NCBI RefSeq assembly: GCF_905220565.1
Contig: NC_059416.1
Location: 4,092,001-4,156,000, forward strand
Length of the DNA: 64,000 nt
From: Melitaea cinxia
Taxonomy: Eukaryota > Arthropoda > Insecta > Lepidoptera > Nymphalidae
Direction of reading: 5' to 3'
Of the stretch, positions 11,201 to 22,037 are shown in pieces. How positions within the stretch are numbered: the first letter of the stretch is position 1; every line of letters starts with the position of its first letter. Made by a program: the position numbers and the translations under genes. The notes under the pieces were generated by a model. The model saw nothing but the letters and a program-made list of their open reading frames with translations, had not been told where the DNA came from and did no database searches.

Positions 11201-12994
11201 GTTTTTAACCGACTTCCAAAAAAGGAGGAGGTTCTCAATTCGACTTTTTTTTTTTTTTTTTATGTATGTTACATCAGAACTTTTGACCGGGTAGACCGAT
11301 TTCGACAAATTTTGTTTTAATCGAAAGGTGGTGTGTGCCAATTGGTCCCATTTAAATTTATTTGAGATCTAACAACTACTTTTCGAGTTATATCTAATAA
11401 TGCGTTTTTACTTGACGCTTTTTTCGTCGACCTACGTTGTATTATACCGCGTAACTTTCTACTGGATGTACCGATTTTGATAATTCTTTTTTTGTTGGAA
11501 AGGGGATATCCCTAGTTTGGTACCGTGATAAGGAAACCAGGATTTGATGATGGAATCCTAGAGAAATCGAGGGAAACTCTCGAAAATCCGTAATAACTTT
11601 TTATTGGGTGTACCGATTTTGATAATTTTTAATTTAATCGAAAGCTGATGTTTATTATGTGGTTATATATAAATTTTATCAAGATCTGATAACTACTTTT
11701 TGAGTTATCTTTGATAACGCGTAGTTACTTGACTATTTTTTCGTCGATCTACGTTGTATTACTCGTCGATGAAATTGAAGTCGGTTTTTTTTTTCGTTTG
11801 TGAGCAAACATAATTTATTATACGGAACTTTTTTATTTTATACAAGTTAAAGGAGGAAGCATCATTTTTTTGTACAAAAAACTATTTATAGAGATATGAA
11901 TAAATAATAATAAAAAATAAAAATCTTAAGTAACGGTCTCCTAACTTGAGCAAACGTAGGAAATAACTAAATAATAATGAAATCAGCAATACAAGAACAA
12001 ACAAACCTGTCACGGGCGATCGAAACTGCAATGTCTAACGCATTTTTATAATGACTTAGCCGGTAAACAATCTTATCACCTGATGAAAAGCGGTTAACGA
12101 AACCTATAGATGCTTGCAACACTCGAAGAATCACAAACGTGTTGTAAGCCCTATTCCCGATCTTCCCCAGGAGTTCTGGCCATCTTGCTCGCGAGAGAAG
12201 CACACAACATTGATTGAGAACAATATTATGTAGCTATGGTCTTCTGTAGGGTACTTCCCCAGAGGGGCTGCTCCAGATTTTGAACAGGACAAATCCTACT
12301 GTGCGCTACCTCCGTGAACGCATCAACCCATGTGACCACGTTTTATATTATAAACCAAAACTGAAACTTTTTTACTTAAACTGAATTGGTCTTTTCTTAA
12401 CTTTTTTATAATCTTTTTAATTATTTAATTCCTTAGCTTAATTTATTTGCATTTATAAGTTACTGTGTCAGTTACGATAATTATATTTAGCATTATGTAC
12501 CAGTAATTTGTGTAAAGGATCACACAGTTTAGACTGATTATCTCACTAATCTCAACGTATAATTGTTGTAGTCTAAATAATTTTGTATAAATATTGTGCG
12601 TTACCTGGTATAGCCCCAATGTACATTATAGAAGCTATAAGCGAAATTTCCGCTTCCGATGGCAAATAGCGTAGTGGTGATTGATCGGGATCTCGGAGTT
12701 TTGGTATGATCGGACCCGTCCAAGTAATTGTGTATCCTAGGACCATTTGTCCTAAATATACTGAAATTAATACAACACTTAATGATGTATTCCTACACTT
12801 CCTTTCATTTTTCTTTGAAGTATATATATACTCTTAAGCATTTTAATATTTTTGTACCACACTCAATTTCCTTATACTAATACACTGGCACTAAAAACTT
12901 AATACGGCACTATATTTATACAACGTTTGAAATACGTACGGCAAGCCGATATTAATATTTGATTTTTTATTCCAGACGTTTTATTAAAGAACAT
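8282..12994 (-). CDS. SLC2/Tret1-like sugar transporter A (7 exons, 455 aa)
   Basis: This is a major facilitator superfamily sugar porter of the insect facilitated-trehalose-transporter-like group, expected as a twelve-helix plasma membrane protein. The substrate cannot be told. Coding exons on the minus strand are 12940-12994, 12605-12760, 10932-11130, 10560-10750, 10050-10432, 8623-8734 and 8282-8553. All phases close, giving 455 codons plus stop. Family signatures are GRKP (83-86) in the first cytoplasmic loop, PESPIF (191-196) after helix 6, ERLGRR (309-314) between helices 8 and 9, and PETKAKS (438-444) after helix 12. The helix 7 motif reads LQHGSG rather than the more usual QQxSGIN form. 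The start is the ATG at 12994, supported by paralogue C, which has the same short first exon. Introns hold SINE and MITE insertions. Exon structure is identical to paralogue C. Confidence 0.88.
8770..9060 (+). repeat. R2 interspersed repeat (diverged)
   Basis: GCGTAGCCTATGGACGCC and CACCAGAAGTATGGCAACCC match the R2 family at 38893 and 42464. It sits in intron 5 of transporter A. Confidence 0.5.
9360..9560 (+). repeat. R6 repeat copy
   Basis: The copy begins near ATATAAATCTCGTGTCACAA and ends GCTAGGTCAGCTAGT. It shares the CTCGTGTCACAATG...CAGCTAGT layout with the tandem units at 49694-50313. It lies in intron 5 of transporter A. Confidence 0.5.
9607..9858 (+). repeat. S1 SINE, 5' truncated
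   Basis: It lacks the tRNA-like head and starts near GCCATACAAACGTTTGCCG. The blocks GTCCCGGTTGTTATCATGTA and AACCCGCATTGGAGTAGCG are intact. It lies in intron 5 of transporter A. Confidence 0.75.
11208..11800 (+). repeat. R3 MITE-like element with ACCGACTTC termini
   Basis: This near-complete copy begins ACCGACTTCCAAAAAAGG and ends ATTGAAGTCGGTTTTT, so the termini are short inverted repeats. The interior has several degenerate repeats of 'gtgtaccgattttgataatt'. Other copies are at 14463-14860 (-), 30844-31098 (+), 36276-36860 (-), 45631-46065 (+) and 46565-47298 (-). It has no coding capacity and lies in intron 2 of transporter A. Confidence 0.7.
11965..12335 (+). repeat. R2-like repeat, diverged
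   Basis: TATCACCTGATGAAAAGCGG, ATGCTTGCAACACTCG and CTTCCCCAGAGGGGCTGCTC follow the R2 order seen at 38893-39172. It lies in intron 2 of transporter A. Confidence 0.45.
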
Positions 12995-13383
12995 TTTAAT
13001 AGATGTTTATTGAATTACACTTTATCGCGTATTAGTTGTATCCACAAAGTGATATCTCGTCACAAAAAACGTTGTCAATATGAGGTATATAAAGTGATTG
13101 TATTATTATATACTAAGTGACTATATTTGACAGCTTGATAAATTAGTTAATGAAAAACAGCTTGTATAGAAAAGTTTTAGTTCACAAAGAGAACATACAA
13201 GAGACAAGCACTTGTAAAAACTAACTAGCTTGTCAAAAGATTACTAAATATATAGTGAACTTTTTTGGATTTTATCGCGGTTTATTAGGTTTTTTACATG
13301 CCCGACGTTTCGGACACTTTACAACAATCTCAATCTTGATCACGAAAGGACTATATCTAATACTATTAAACGAGCAATTCTTG

Positions 13384-13670
13384 TATATGTATATATTATA
13401 TATATAGAATCTGAATCTCGGAAACGGCTCCAACGATTTTCATAAGATTTAGTATATAGGAGGTTTCGGGGGAAATAAATTCGTCTAGCTAGGATTCATT
13501 TTTAGAAAATGTCGTTTTATCCCTGTTTTTAGGGAGTGAAAAAATGTCGTTAAAATACGAAGGTAAATTTAATAAAATAATAATAAAGTTGTAATAGCTC
13601 GGTGGGAAATCGGCCGGTCGCGATCAACTGAGAAGATCATGGTTCAAATCGCCATGCCCCCTGATCAAGT
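13384..13670 (+). repeat. SINE-like repeat with a tRNA-like segment
   Basis: The phrase TCGGAAACGGCTCCAACG leads into GTAATAGCTCGGTGGG and GATCATGGTTCAAATCGCC, which resemble A- and B-boxes. No tRNA cloverleaf forms. It lies just upstream of transporter A. Confidence 0.45.
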
Positions 13671-13764
13671 ATTTTTTTTCTTTTTTTTTCTAATTGCTCT
13701 CGATTTTTATTTAAATAGGCAGTTCTTATTTTTTATTATTATGCCGGTATAATCGAAAAAAAGT

Positions 13765-14095
13765 ACTGTGTGGCTACGGTACTAAAGAATATAGCCACCC
13801 CCTCTCTTCCCGTGGGTGTCGTAAGAGGCGACTAAGGGATAACACAGTTCCGCTACCACCTTGGAACTTAAAAAGCCGACTTGTGGCGGAATAACCATCC
13901 AACTGCTGGCTTTGAAATACACAGGCCGAAGACGGGCAGCAGCGTCTTCGGTGCGACAAAGTTAGTACTGCGGTTACCAACCCGCCTGCCCAGCGTGGTG
14001 ACTATGGGCAAAACACATGAGTTCACGTTATTTTTGGCGTTAACTTGTGGAGGCCTATGTAGAGCAGTGGACTGTATAGGCTGTAATGATGATGA
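13765..14095 (-). repeat. R1 repeat copy with a (GAT)n end
   Basis: Reverse orientation of the 6826-7155 copy. It ends in GATGATGATGATAATGATG at 14085-14105. Open frames at 13774-14162 are internal to it. Confidence 0.75.
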
Positions 14096-14462
14096 TGATA
14101 ATGATGATAATCGAAAAATATCATTCATATTTTATCATTATTATTTTTTTTATTATTGTTGATTTTTTATTTTTTATATTTATAAAATATATATATATTT
14201 TTAAAAATACAAATTTTTTATTATTGTCGTTAAAAAAATTATTCATATTTTATAAATATGTAATTTGTATATATTATTATGACTTCCAAAAAACACGATT
14301 TTTTGGAGCGCCTATCAGTTTTTGAGAATCAATTACTCTCAATCTTGTAATTGTGTAATTTGTATCAATTTTCAATTTATCGTCATTTCTTATTTTTATT
14401 TTATACATTGTCTTTGTTATACATCGTGCGTTAATTCATTATTAATAATTGTGTTTGCAGGC

Positions 14463-14860
14463 AAACGAAAAAAAAAAACCGACTTCAATTATATCGACAA
14501 GTAATACAACGTAGGAATACGAAAAAATAGTCAAGAAATACGCATTATCAAAGATTACTCAAAAAGTTGTAATCAGATATCGATGAAATGTGACCACATG
14601 ATAAACATCGGCTTTCGATTAAGTTAAAAATCACCAAAATCGGTACACCCAGCAAAAAAGTTATGCGAATTTTCGAGAGTTTCCCTCGATTTCTCTGGGA
14701 TCCCATCATCAGATCCTGGTTTCCTTATTATGGTACCACACCAGGGGTATCTTTTTTCCAAGAAAAAAAGAATTATCAAAAACTTTTCATAAACGACGAA
14801 GTAAAACGAAAATATACGGTCGAATTGAGTAACCTCCTTTTTTTTTGAAGTCGATTAAAA
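14463..14860 (-). repeat. R3 MITE-like copy, internally deleted
   Basis: It runs from AACCGACTTCAATTATATCG (plus strand, 14479) to TTTGAAGTCGATTAAAA, with the interior shortened relative to the 11208 copy. Confidence 0.65.
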
Positions 14861-15989
14861 AACACTTCATCCAAACCGGCACTGAATCATTTTAACTATC
14901 TCTTCTACTAATCCTTCACGATTTACTAAAAATACCGAGCTGAGCTCGGTCACTAAGGTACTAGTAATTAAAACATAAAACATTCCCTTTAGCATAATCC
15001 ACTTTATATTATTTTTAGCTACAATATTAACTCTTTATTGATCATAATCCTTAAAAATATACTTTATATCTATTAGTTTTTTTATTTATTGTTTTGTTAT
15101 GTCATAAATTATATAAATTTGTTGACATAGATAAATTTTATAAAATTCTTAGTTCACCGATAAGAGTTAATCATAATCTTATTAAGCCTACAGTTATTTC
15201 TTAAATAAGTAAGATAAAAAAGTGGTTTGTATGGTATTTTTAAAAACAAAAATAATTTATGAGCATATATTTGACTAGCCCTTTGGCGCAGTTTGTAGTG
15301 ATCCTGTTATCTGCTCCGAAGGTACAGGGGGTGGGGGGGTGTTAACAGTATAAATTAATCAAAAACTAAGTCACACTAATCAAAGTGCAAAAGAATCAAA
15401 TTTAAAATCATTTTCAAGTTTACTTTGTCATCGGAGCATGTTAAATAATAATTTTCAAATCGCAATTGGCATCCACAGGAAAGGCTTGCCTAATGTTGCT
15501 GGATGTCAGCAACTTTAACAGTCTTGATTTTGAACCTTACTGACTACTTCTTGTTTATGTTATATGATAGCAAGCAATGTAACTAGGGATATAATGAGGA
15601 TAGTAGGACTTGGTTGGATTAGCAAGAATTCGACAGGTTTTTTAAATATATCTCTTAGTTAATTAGAAAAACACGTTTGCTATTTTATGAACGTCTCTAA
15701 TATTTAAGATTATCAGATTAGCATCTCGACTTGTGAAACAATTACGGACATATATTTTTGTGCTGACAAGTTCTGAAAATCAAATTTGCATGTCAGAGCT
15801 GACACATACATTTCACTCCAAAATATGTCGATACACACTCGTGTAAAAAATTAAAAAATAATAATATGAAAAATATTGGTTTAATATTTAAAAGATAATT
15901 GGATTATTCTCACTTGAGAACTTAAACCTATTTAATACCTAATTCTTTAATCATCTATTGGCATTATTTATATTTTGTAATGCGTGTCG
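14861..15989. other. Intergenic, no gene seen
   Basis: AT-rich DNA. The only recognisable item is a fragment of the S4 SINE head at about 15283-15345 (CCCTTTGGCGCAGTTTGTAG). Confidence 0.5.
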
Positions 15990-16324
15990 TCATGAAATAA
16001 AAGAAACAAAACATAAATTATTATTTAACCTATGTATATCCAAAAGACTTTGCTTTTGTTGCAGGAATGAAGAATATTGTGAACAAAAGTGCACAGGCGC
16101 ACGTACTTGAGTAAATCCAAAAACACCATAAGCACCTAAGCTCTCCAACGTGCTATTAAAAACCGAGGTAACCACAAATCCTGCTAACCATGCTGTGGTC
16201 ATCGCGACTGAGGAACCAATACTTCTCGCTTCACTCGAGAACATCTCACCAATAAGGACATTCTGAACTATTCCTATTCCTAAAATAAAGAAAAATGATG
16301 TAAAATTAATCGATAGTGAATGTT

Positions 16325-16590
16325 AAAAGAAAATTATCAAGGAGGTAGAGGCGCCAAATGACTTCCTTCAAATCTGGAACATATCGATTAAGGACGCACC
16401 TTTACTGTACTAAACATCACCAAATAACACTCTTGATTAGTGTTTTGATCCTTTGAGCAATGTAGGCAGTAAGCTCCTGGAGAAGTACTCGACGACGGGT
16501 TAAAAAAATTTCCTTATATTGCCAGTGTTCATAAGTTGCGGTAACCGCTTATCATCAGGCGCTACACGCACGCTTGCTGCACACCCAAAA
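16325..16590 (-). repeat. R2-like repeat copy, diverged
   Basis: Blocks resembling the R2 end (AAATCTGGAACATATCG) and CGCTTATCATCAGGCGCTAC in reverse order lie inside pseudogene B. Confidence 0.4.
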
Positions 16591-16679
16591 AATGTTTAAA
16601 AAATCTTACCAGAATCGTATCCAATAAAAAAAAAAACATTATTTTATTTTTTATTTTTTTACCGTATATAATAGATAAT

Positions 16680-16868
16680 AATAAATGCTTCAAACTCAAA
16701 TGACCCTACAGTAGGATATTCTCCTGTCTTGGGGGCCCGAAAACACACAAAATACACATACACAACGGTCGATACACACGTGTCACATGTCTGTCGTGAG
16801 CGGGAATCGAACCCGCGACCGCCAGCGCAACAGCCAGTGCTATGACCGCTGCGCCAACGCGTCGTGGT
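16680..16868 (-). repeat. SINE, family S2
   Basis: On the minus strand the tRNA-like head (GCGCAGCGGTCATAGCACTG, GGGTTCGATTCCCGC) is followed by a body whose plus-strand text is CCTACAGTAGGATATTCTCC. It compares with 34437-34642 and 33090-33200. Confidence 0.7.
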
Positions 16869-16879
16869 CTTGTTTTCCT

Positions 16880-17060
16880 ATCGTAAGAAACTTAATGCTT
16901 GTGTTATAAGCAACAGCCGACAGTTATAGCTATTTTTTATATAAAAATATACATAGAATATAAAATATAATATATATACAAATCTTATACAATACAGGCG
17001 GGAATCGAAGCCACAGCTAGGGTCATTACAAACCGCGCCAACGGGCTAGCCAAACGACGA
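16880..17060 (-). repeat. SINE, family S4
   Basis: Reverse complement of the S4 layout: AAGCAACAGCCGACAG, an AT-rich stretch, and a head near ACCGCGCCAACGGGCTAGCC. Confidence 0.6.
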
Positions 17061-17667
17061 ATCTAAAGATTGTTTACTACCATTGTATTAAAAAAAAAAC
17101 GAACCAACATGTTAGACATTTTAATAAAAACTATTGCTTACCATACTGAGAGAGCATATAGTAGTCGATATTATCAGAAGCGTTTTTCTTCCTAATCTTT
17201 CAACTAAAAATAGTTATTAAATGGTTCTGATTCAAATTACATATAGTTTGACCAGTACGTTTGGAGAAATATGATTAATATTTTTATTAATATTACCTTT
17301 TAATACATAAAATATAGGAGATTCTGGTATGAAAAGTAACATATAACGTAAAAACTATTGCTAAACCTAAACCAAAAATATGTTGATGCATGGTATGATA
17401 GAAATCCTCCTATAGCAAATAATAAGATTGCTTCGCAAGTCATGGAAATTCCAACAACGCTTAAAAGAATTCCTCTTATTGACGAAGACTTGCAAAAGTA
17501 TGTACTTTATTTTTTCATGTTAAACTACAAAAATGTTCGAGAAAATCAATATATGTTCATTTAAAGGTAAGCAACATCTTGCCCAAAATCTCTAGCCTGA
17601 CTAGGGAAGTACAAACAATGTTTTTTTTATGTTGATAGTTTATTATAAAAACAAAATATACTGACTA

Positions 17668-17938
17668 AGATCATCATTGCAGCCTATACAGTCCACTGCT
17701 GGACATAGGCCTCCACAAGTTTACGCCAAAAATAACGTGAACTCATGTGTTTTGCCCATAGTCACCACGCTGGGCAGGCGGGTTGATGACCGCAGTACTG
17801 GCTTTTGGCTTGTCGCACCGAAGACGCTGCTGCCCGTCTTCGGCCTGTGTATTTCAAAGCCAGCAGTTGGATGGTTATCCCGCCATCGGTCGGCTTTTTA
17901 ATTTCCAAGGTGGTAAAGGAACTGTGTTATCCCTTAGA
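17668..17938 (+). repeat. R1 repeat copy, truncated
   Basis: It starts ATCATCATTGCAGCC and breaks off after GTGTTATCCCTTAG, within pseudogene B where exon 3 would be expected. Confidence 0.7.
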
Positions 17939-18169
17939 CTTGACTAAGATATGTTAATGTTAAATTGTAATTCTTGAAAAAAAAAATACTAGCATTACCT
18001 GGAATTATTCCAACGTACAAAAGAGTCGCAATGAGATTAATGGTGATTAATTCTGATCTCGCAATTTCGGCAAAATAGGTCCTGACCAAGATATTGTGTA
18101 TCCTATTAGTGCTTGCCCCAAATATACTAAAATAAAATAAAATTCGATCAAGTCTCGCAGTACCGCTCA

Positions 18170-18915
18170 AAGCTCGGATGGCTCCCGATAAAGCACCGTC
18201 GTAACCTCCATGTCGTAACTCTCCTTTATTCCATACTTCTTCCCCGCTATACCTTAAAGAGCGCTTTTCTTTCCTGGGTAACCCTACTTTTCACCTAAAT
18301 CTTCGCTCTCTAAATGATAATAAGTTAAGTTTACCTACATATAAACACGAGCTTATATTCCAGTTCTTTCTCGCTAAAGGCTGTAAGACTGTGGAATTCC
18401 TTCTAAAATCCGTCAATCCCCTACTATATCTGTCTTCAAAAATCGAGTTAAGAACTTTTACAAAACTATGACTTAATTTCTTACACGCATATATTCGCCA
18501 TTATTTTCTCAAAACGACTTATATTTGTACCAATTAAGCATATTTTTTATTTTATTTTTTTAAATTACTTCTTTATTATTTATATATAATATTATTATTT
18601 ATTTATTATATTATATATTTCATTATTATTTATTTATTTATACTCTTTAATACTGTGAGTATTGCGCATGTGTAGATATTTGTATGTATTTATATGGATT
18701 GTATATATTATATAATTGTAGATTATATTATATTCTAAAGCTGCACAAGCCCCTTATATTCAACAAGCTCCTATCTGGTGAGTAGTCTGGAAGAGATCAC
18801 TACCTAGTGATAAGACCGCCCGTTGCATGCGATGTAATTATTATTTTCCCTTTAAGCTTTATTCTTATGTAATTGTTATATGTTACTGTGTGCAATAAAG
18901 TTATTTATTATTATT
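18170..18915 (+). mobile_element. LINE 3' end (Jockey/CR1-like), decayed
   Basis: The plus strand carries a degraded C-terminus of a non-LTR reverse transcriptase ORF (YLKERFSFLGNP near 18250, then KGCKTVEFL near 18380, resembling the usual 'QGVRLWNSLP' region). A 3' UTR follows with GATCACTACCTAGTGATAAG and a TTATTATTATTA tail at 18900-18920. It is inserted in the first intron of pseudogene B. Confidence 0.6.
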
Positions 18916-19298
18916 ATTAAATTTAATGAATAGAATTTATCGGAATCGCTGAAGATTTTGAAATACACCTTAAAGAAATTTTCGTTATACTTCTTCGAAT
19001 TAACAAAAATGAATTATTAATTTGCATAGATTAAAATATATTTATACGGTAGACTGTATTTTACCTCTCGTATTTTTGTCAAATGATTTTAGAGGAAAAC
19101 TTGAAAGCAAAAAAATATTAAAAACAGTGCGACGTATAAAAGCATACAAAAGAAACTTAATCAAGCAACACTACAATAAAAAGGATAATAAAATAAAAAC
19201 ATGAATAAAAATTAACATGTTCTTGTGTTTTTAAATAGGTACTCACTGCATGTCGATGATATTATTTGATTTAAAATTCCATTATTTCTAAAGAACAT

Positions 19299-20081
19299 TT
19301 TTGTTACTTCACGTCCTAACAATTTGAGAAAAGTGCACTAACAATTAATTATCTCTTTGATAAAGCAGTAACACAATTTATTGCAGCGGTTACACTAAGG
19401 TGATATCGTTGTTTGATTGTAGATGTGTTTAATATTTTTCTACTTCCAAATACTAACCAATTATTGTTGATAAACGACTTTTATTGTACACTTCGCTGAT
19501 CTTGCATCATCTCGTTAATCTGAACTGTTAATCTATGGAAACATGGGATCGAAAGAGAAGAAGATATCACTTTAGCCTATCGCATTCACTGCTGGACATA
19601 ACTGGGCTTTCAAAGTTTGCGCCAAACTTCTCGATTATTGCAATGCTTTCTTTTTTTTTTCAAATTTTTCGCAACTCTCAAATACAGCCTTCACCGGAAT
19701 TTTTACGATACGGCATGATAGCGATTTCGAAATCGGTTATAATAAATTTAAGTCTAATATAAAATATAAGTCAAAATATCTCAAAAAACTTGTCATTAAA
19801 GCCACGGCAAACGCATAGTAGGTAATACAACTTTTACATACTTTTTTATCAAATTTAATTGTCTATTGACTGTTATCACAATAACAACATTTTTTCACGT
19901 TTAAATTTTATCAATTGCAACAATATTTATTTATGGATATTTTAGGGAAAATAGGTACTTATCATACCCGTGTTTCAAGATTTATAGGCGACGATTAGTT
20001 TTTATAGATGAATTTAAATTTAAAACAAAATGTAACTAATCCTACTTTTTATTAATATGTTAATGTCTGGTGTTTTGATGA
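19299..20081. other. Intergenic, nothing recognised
   Basis: AT-rich DNA upstream of pseudogene B. The open frame at 19535-19762 shows no family signature. Confidence 0.45.
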
Positions 20082-20300
20082 GTCCGTTGGCGCAGTTTGT
20101 AGTGACCCTGCTTTCTGGTCCGGGGGTGGTGGCTATTCCCACCCTGAGTCTGGGTGTAATATATATTTTTTATATATGTATTATTTGTATGCATATTTAT
20201 CAAAAAAAAATACATATGTAGCTATATCAGTCGGCTGTTCCCTATAACACAAGCATTTAGTTGCTTACCGTGGGAACAAACAACCGTGTGTGTTGTAAGT
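20082..20300 (+). repeat. SINE, family S4
   Basis: The GTCCGTTGGCGCAGTTTGTA head, a weak B-box region and the CAGTCGGCTGTTCCCTATAA body match 2936-3150. Confidence 0.7.
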
Positions 20301-20768
20301 ATTTATTGTTATTCTCATTGTTATTGTTGTTGTTTGTTGCACGGTGTTATTTCACAAACTCCGATGTTATCTTAAGGTAAGATTTTAAGACATATAATAT
20401 AATACAAGACATATATAGGTATTGATTATTATACTTCGAACTGTTCATCTATAATTTTTAGCAACAGTTCATGACACGAGTTAATAAAAAAGGAATAATT
20501 ATTAATTATTTATTTATTACATATTAATACAATAATTATCATATAACTAATGACTGCTTTAGTCGAAGTGGGACTAAAGAGTGATCAAAATAATATTACA
20601 ATTATAAAGTTAGTAATTAAAACAATGGGGCATTGAAAGGCTAATACGATGAACTCGTGAGGTGGTCGCCTGGGAAGCTCCCATCAGTTTGGTATGTCAG
20701 CATATTCGTGGGATTGGGTTACGTAGCTCACGTTAAATTTACTTACAGTAAATAAATAGCACTTTGTT

Positions 20769-21005
20769 GACAACCGCTCTGGTGTAATGGTGTGTGTTCC
20801 GTGTTCGCGGCGCCTAAACATCGATGGTCGCGAGTTCGATTTCCGCCCGTAGTGGATATCTGTGCTTATACAAATATTTATTTCCGGTATGGTCGTTAGT
20901 CCTCATGATCTCCTCACCAGCCTCAGAGCACGTTAAGCTGTCGGTCCTGGTTGTTATCATGTACACCTGATCGGAAAGAGGCATATGCCCAGCAGTGGGC
21001 TATTA
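20769..21005 (+). repeat. SINE, family S3 (tRNA-Gly-like head)
   Basis: The head reads ACCGCTCTGGTGTAATGGTG and GTCGCGAGTTCGATTTCC. The body shares GTCCTGGTTGTTATCATGTA with S1, and the end is GCCCAGCAGTGGGCTATTAC. Other members are 27875-28115 (+) and 23845-24112 (-). Confidence 0.7.
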
Positions 21006-22030
21006 CAAACTAAATCAATGATATTAAACAAAAAATATAAACATCTCAGTTTATTTCAAATGTACATACGATTATTATTATCTGTGCGAACAAAGCAACA
21101 GATAACAGCTAATACGAGACGACATAAGTGTTTTAAGAAAGATTAGGCGTATGTTTACTTACTTCTTTACAAAAAATTATATTTGTCTTCATTTGAGCCG
21201 GATTACTTGACCTTCGTTTGTTAGCCCTTTTTATCCTTAGCTCAAACAGAACATACTACTTCAAGACATAGTATATGAAACGCACATTTTCATTTTTTTT
21301 TTCGTCTTATTTATTTTCAATGACAAACAACAAAATGAAACAACGTTTTTCTATTTCGGAAATTAACGCTTAAAATTACATAGAAATAATTGTTATAGTT
21401 ATTTTTAATGAAATCAGTATGCAAAAGTGTTTTACAAAAAAAAATGTTATTTATAAATCGTAAAAAATTAGTAAGCTGAACATATTATCAAATTCACAAA
21501 TGTGGATCTACAGTACATTTATTCTGAACACTAAAAAGTTCATCCCTTAATCACGTGAGTTCCGAAAAACACGAATATCACGAGAAAGCAGGGGGTTGTA
21601 ATGAGATATCACATGTACGTCACGTAAAAAAAAAAAGAAAATCATCGACAACGTTTGCCCTTGATTGGTGTACGCCTATTCCTACTTCTTTCATTATTAT
21701 TGTCTTTCTTGAGCTATTCTCGACCACATATTATCCGCAACCACATTGATATCCACACCGTGTTCCCACCTTTTGTCAATAAACTACACCTGATTTTTGG
21801 GTATGGGCGGCAGTCTAAAACCTCACCTATTCACCAAGGGTAGTGGAATTAAAAAGCTACTAAAAACATCACCTTAATTTTAAGAAATTGAAAAAAATAA
21901 ATTTAAATTAGATTATTGGATGACCCCTAACACTTAATATAAAGTCTTAAGAAATTAAATTAGATCTTTCTAATCTGAATTTTTTACTTCTAAGCTGCAT
22001 TTGAGATATTCAAAATAAGACAATATAGTT
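21006..22030. other. Intergenic, nothing recognised
   Basis: No gene or repeat family member recognised. The open frames at 21555-21843 show no homology I can name. Confidence 0.45.
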
Positions 22031-22037
22031 TGTACAT

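Larger units (their letters stand above)
15990..19298 (-). pseudogene. SLC2/Tret1-like sugar transporter B, pseudogene
   Basis: This is the middle copy of the transporter cluster. Exon 1 (19247-19298) is intact and begins MFFRNNGILNQII, with a GTGAGT donor. Exon 2 (17999-18126) is 128 bases instead of 156: a 28-base deletion breaks the frame after PKLRD. I find no exon 3. Exon 4 (about 17298-17495) starts SSSIRGILLSVVG but shifts frame before the PESP region. Only the 3' end of exon 5 remains (17153-17215; VERLGRKTLLIIS, GTAAGC donor). Exon 6 is reduced to its end near 16606-16640. Exon 7 (about 16030-16280) shifts frame after GAYGVFGF. SINEs and an R2 copy fill the gaps. It cannot encode a transporter. 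Confidence 0.85.
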
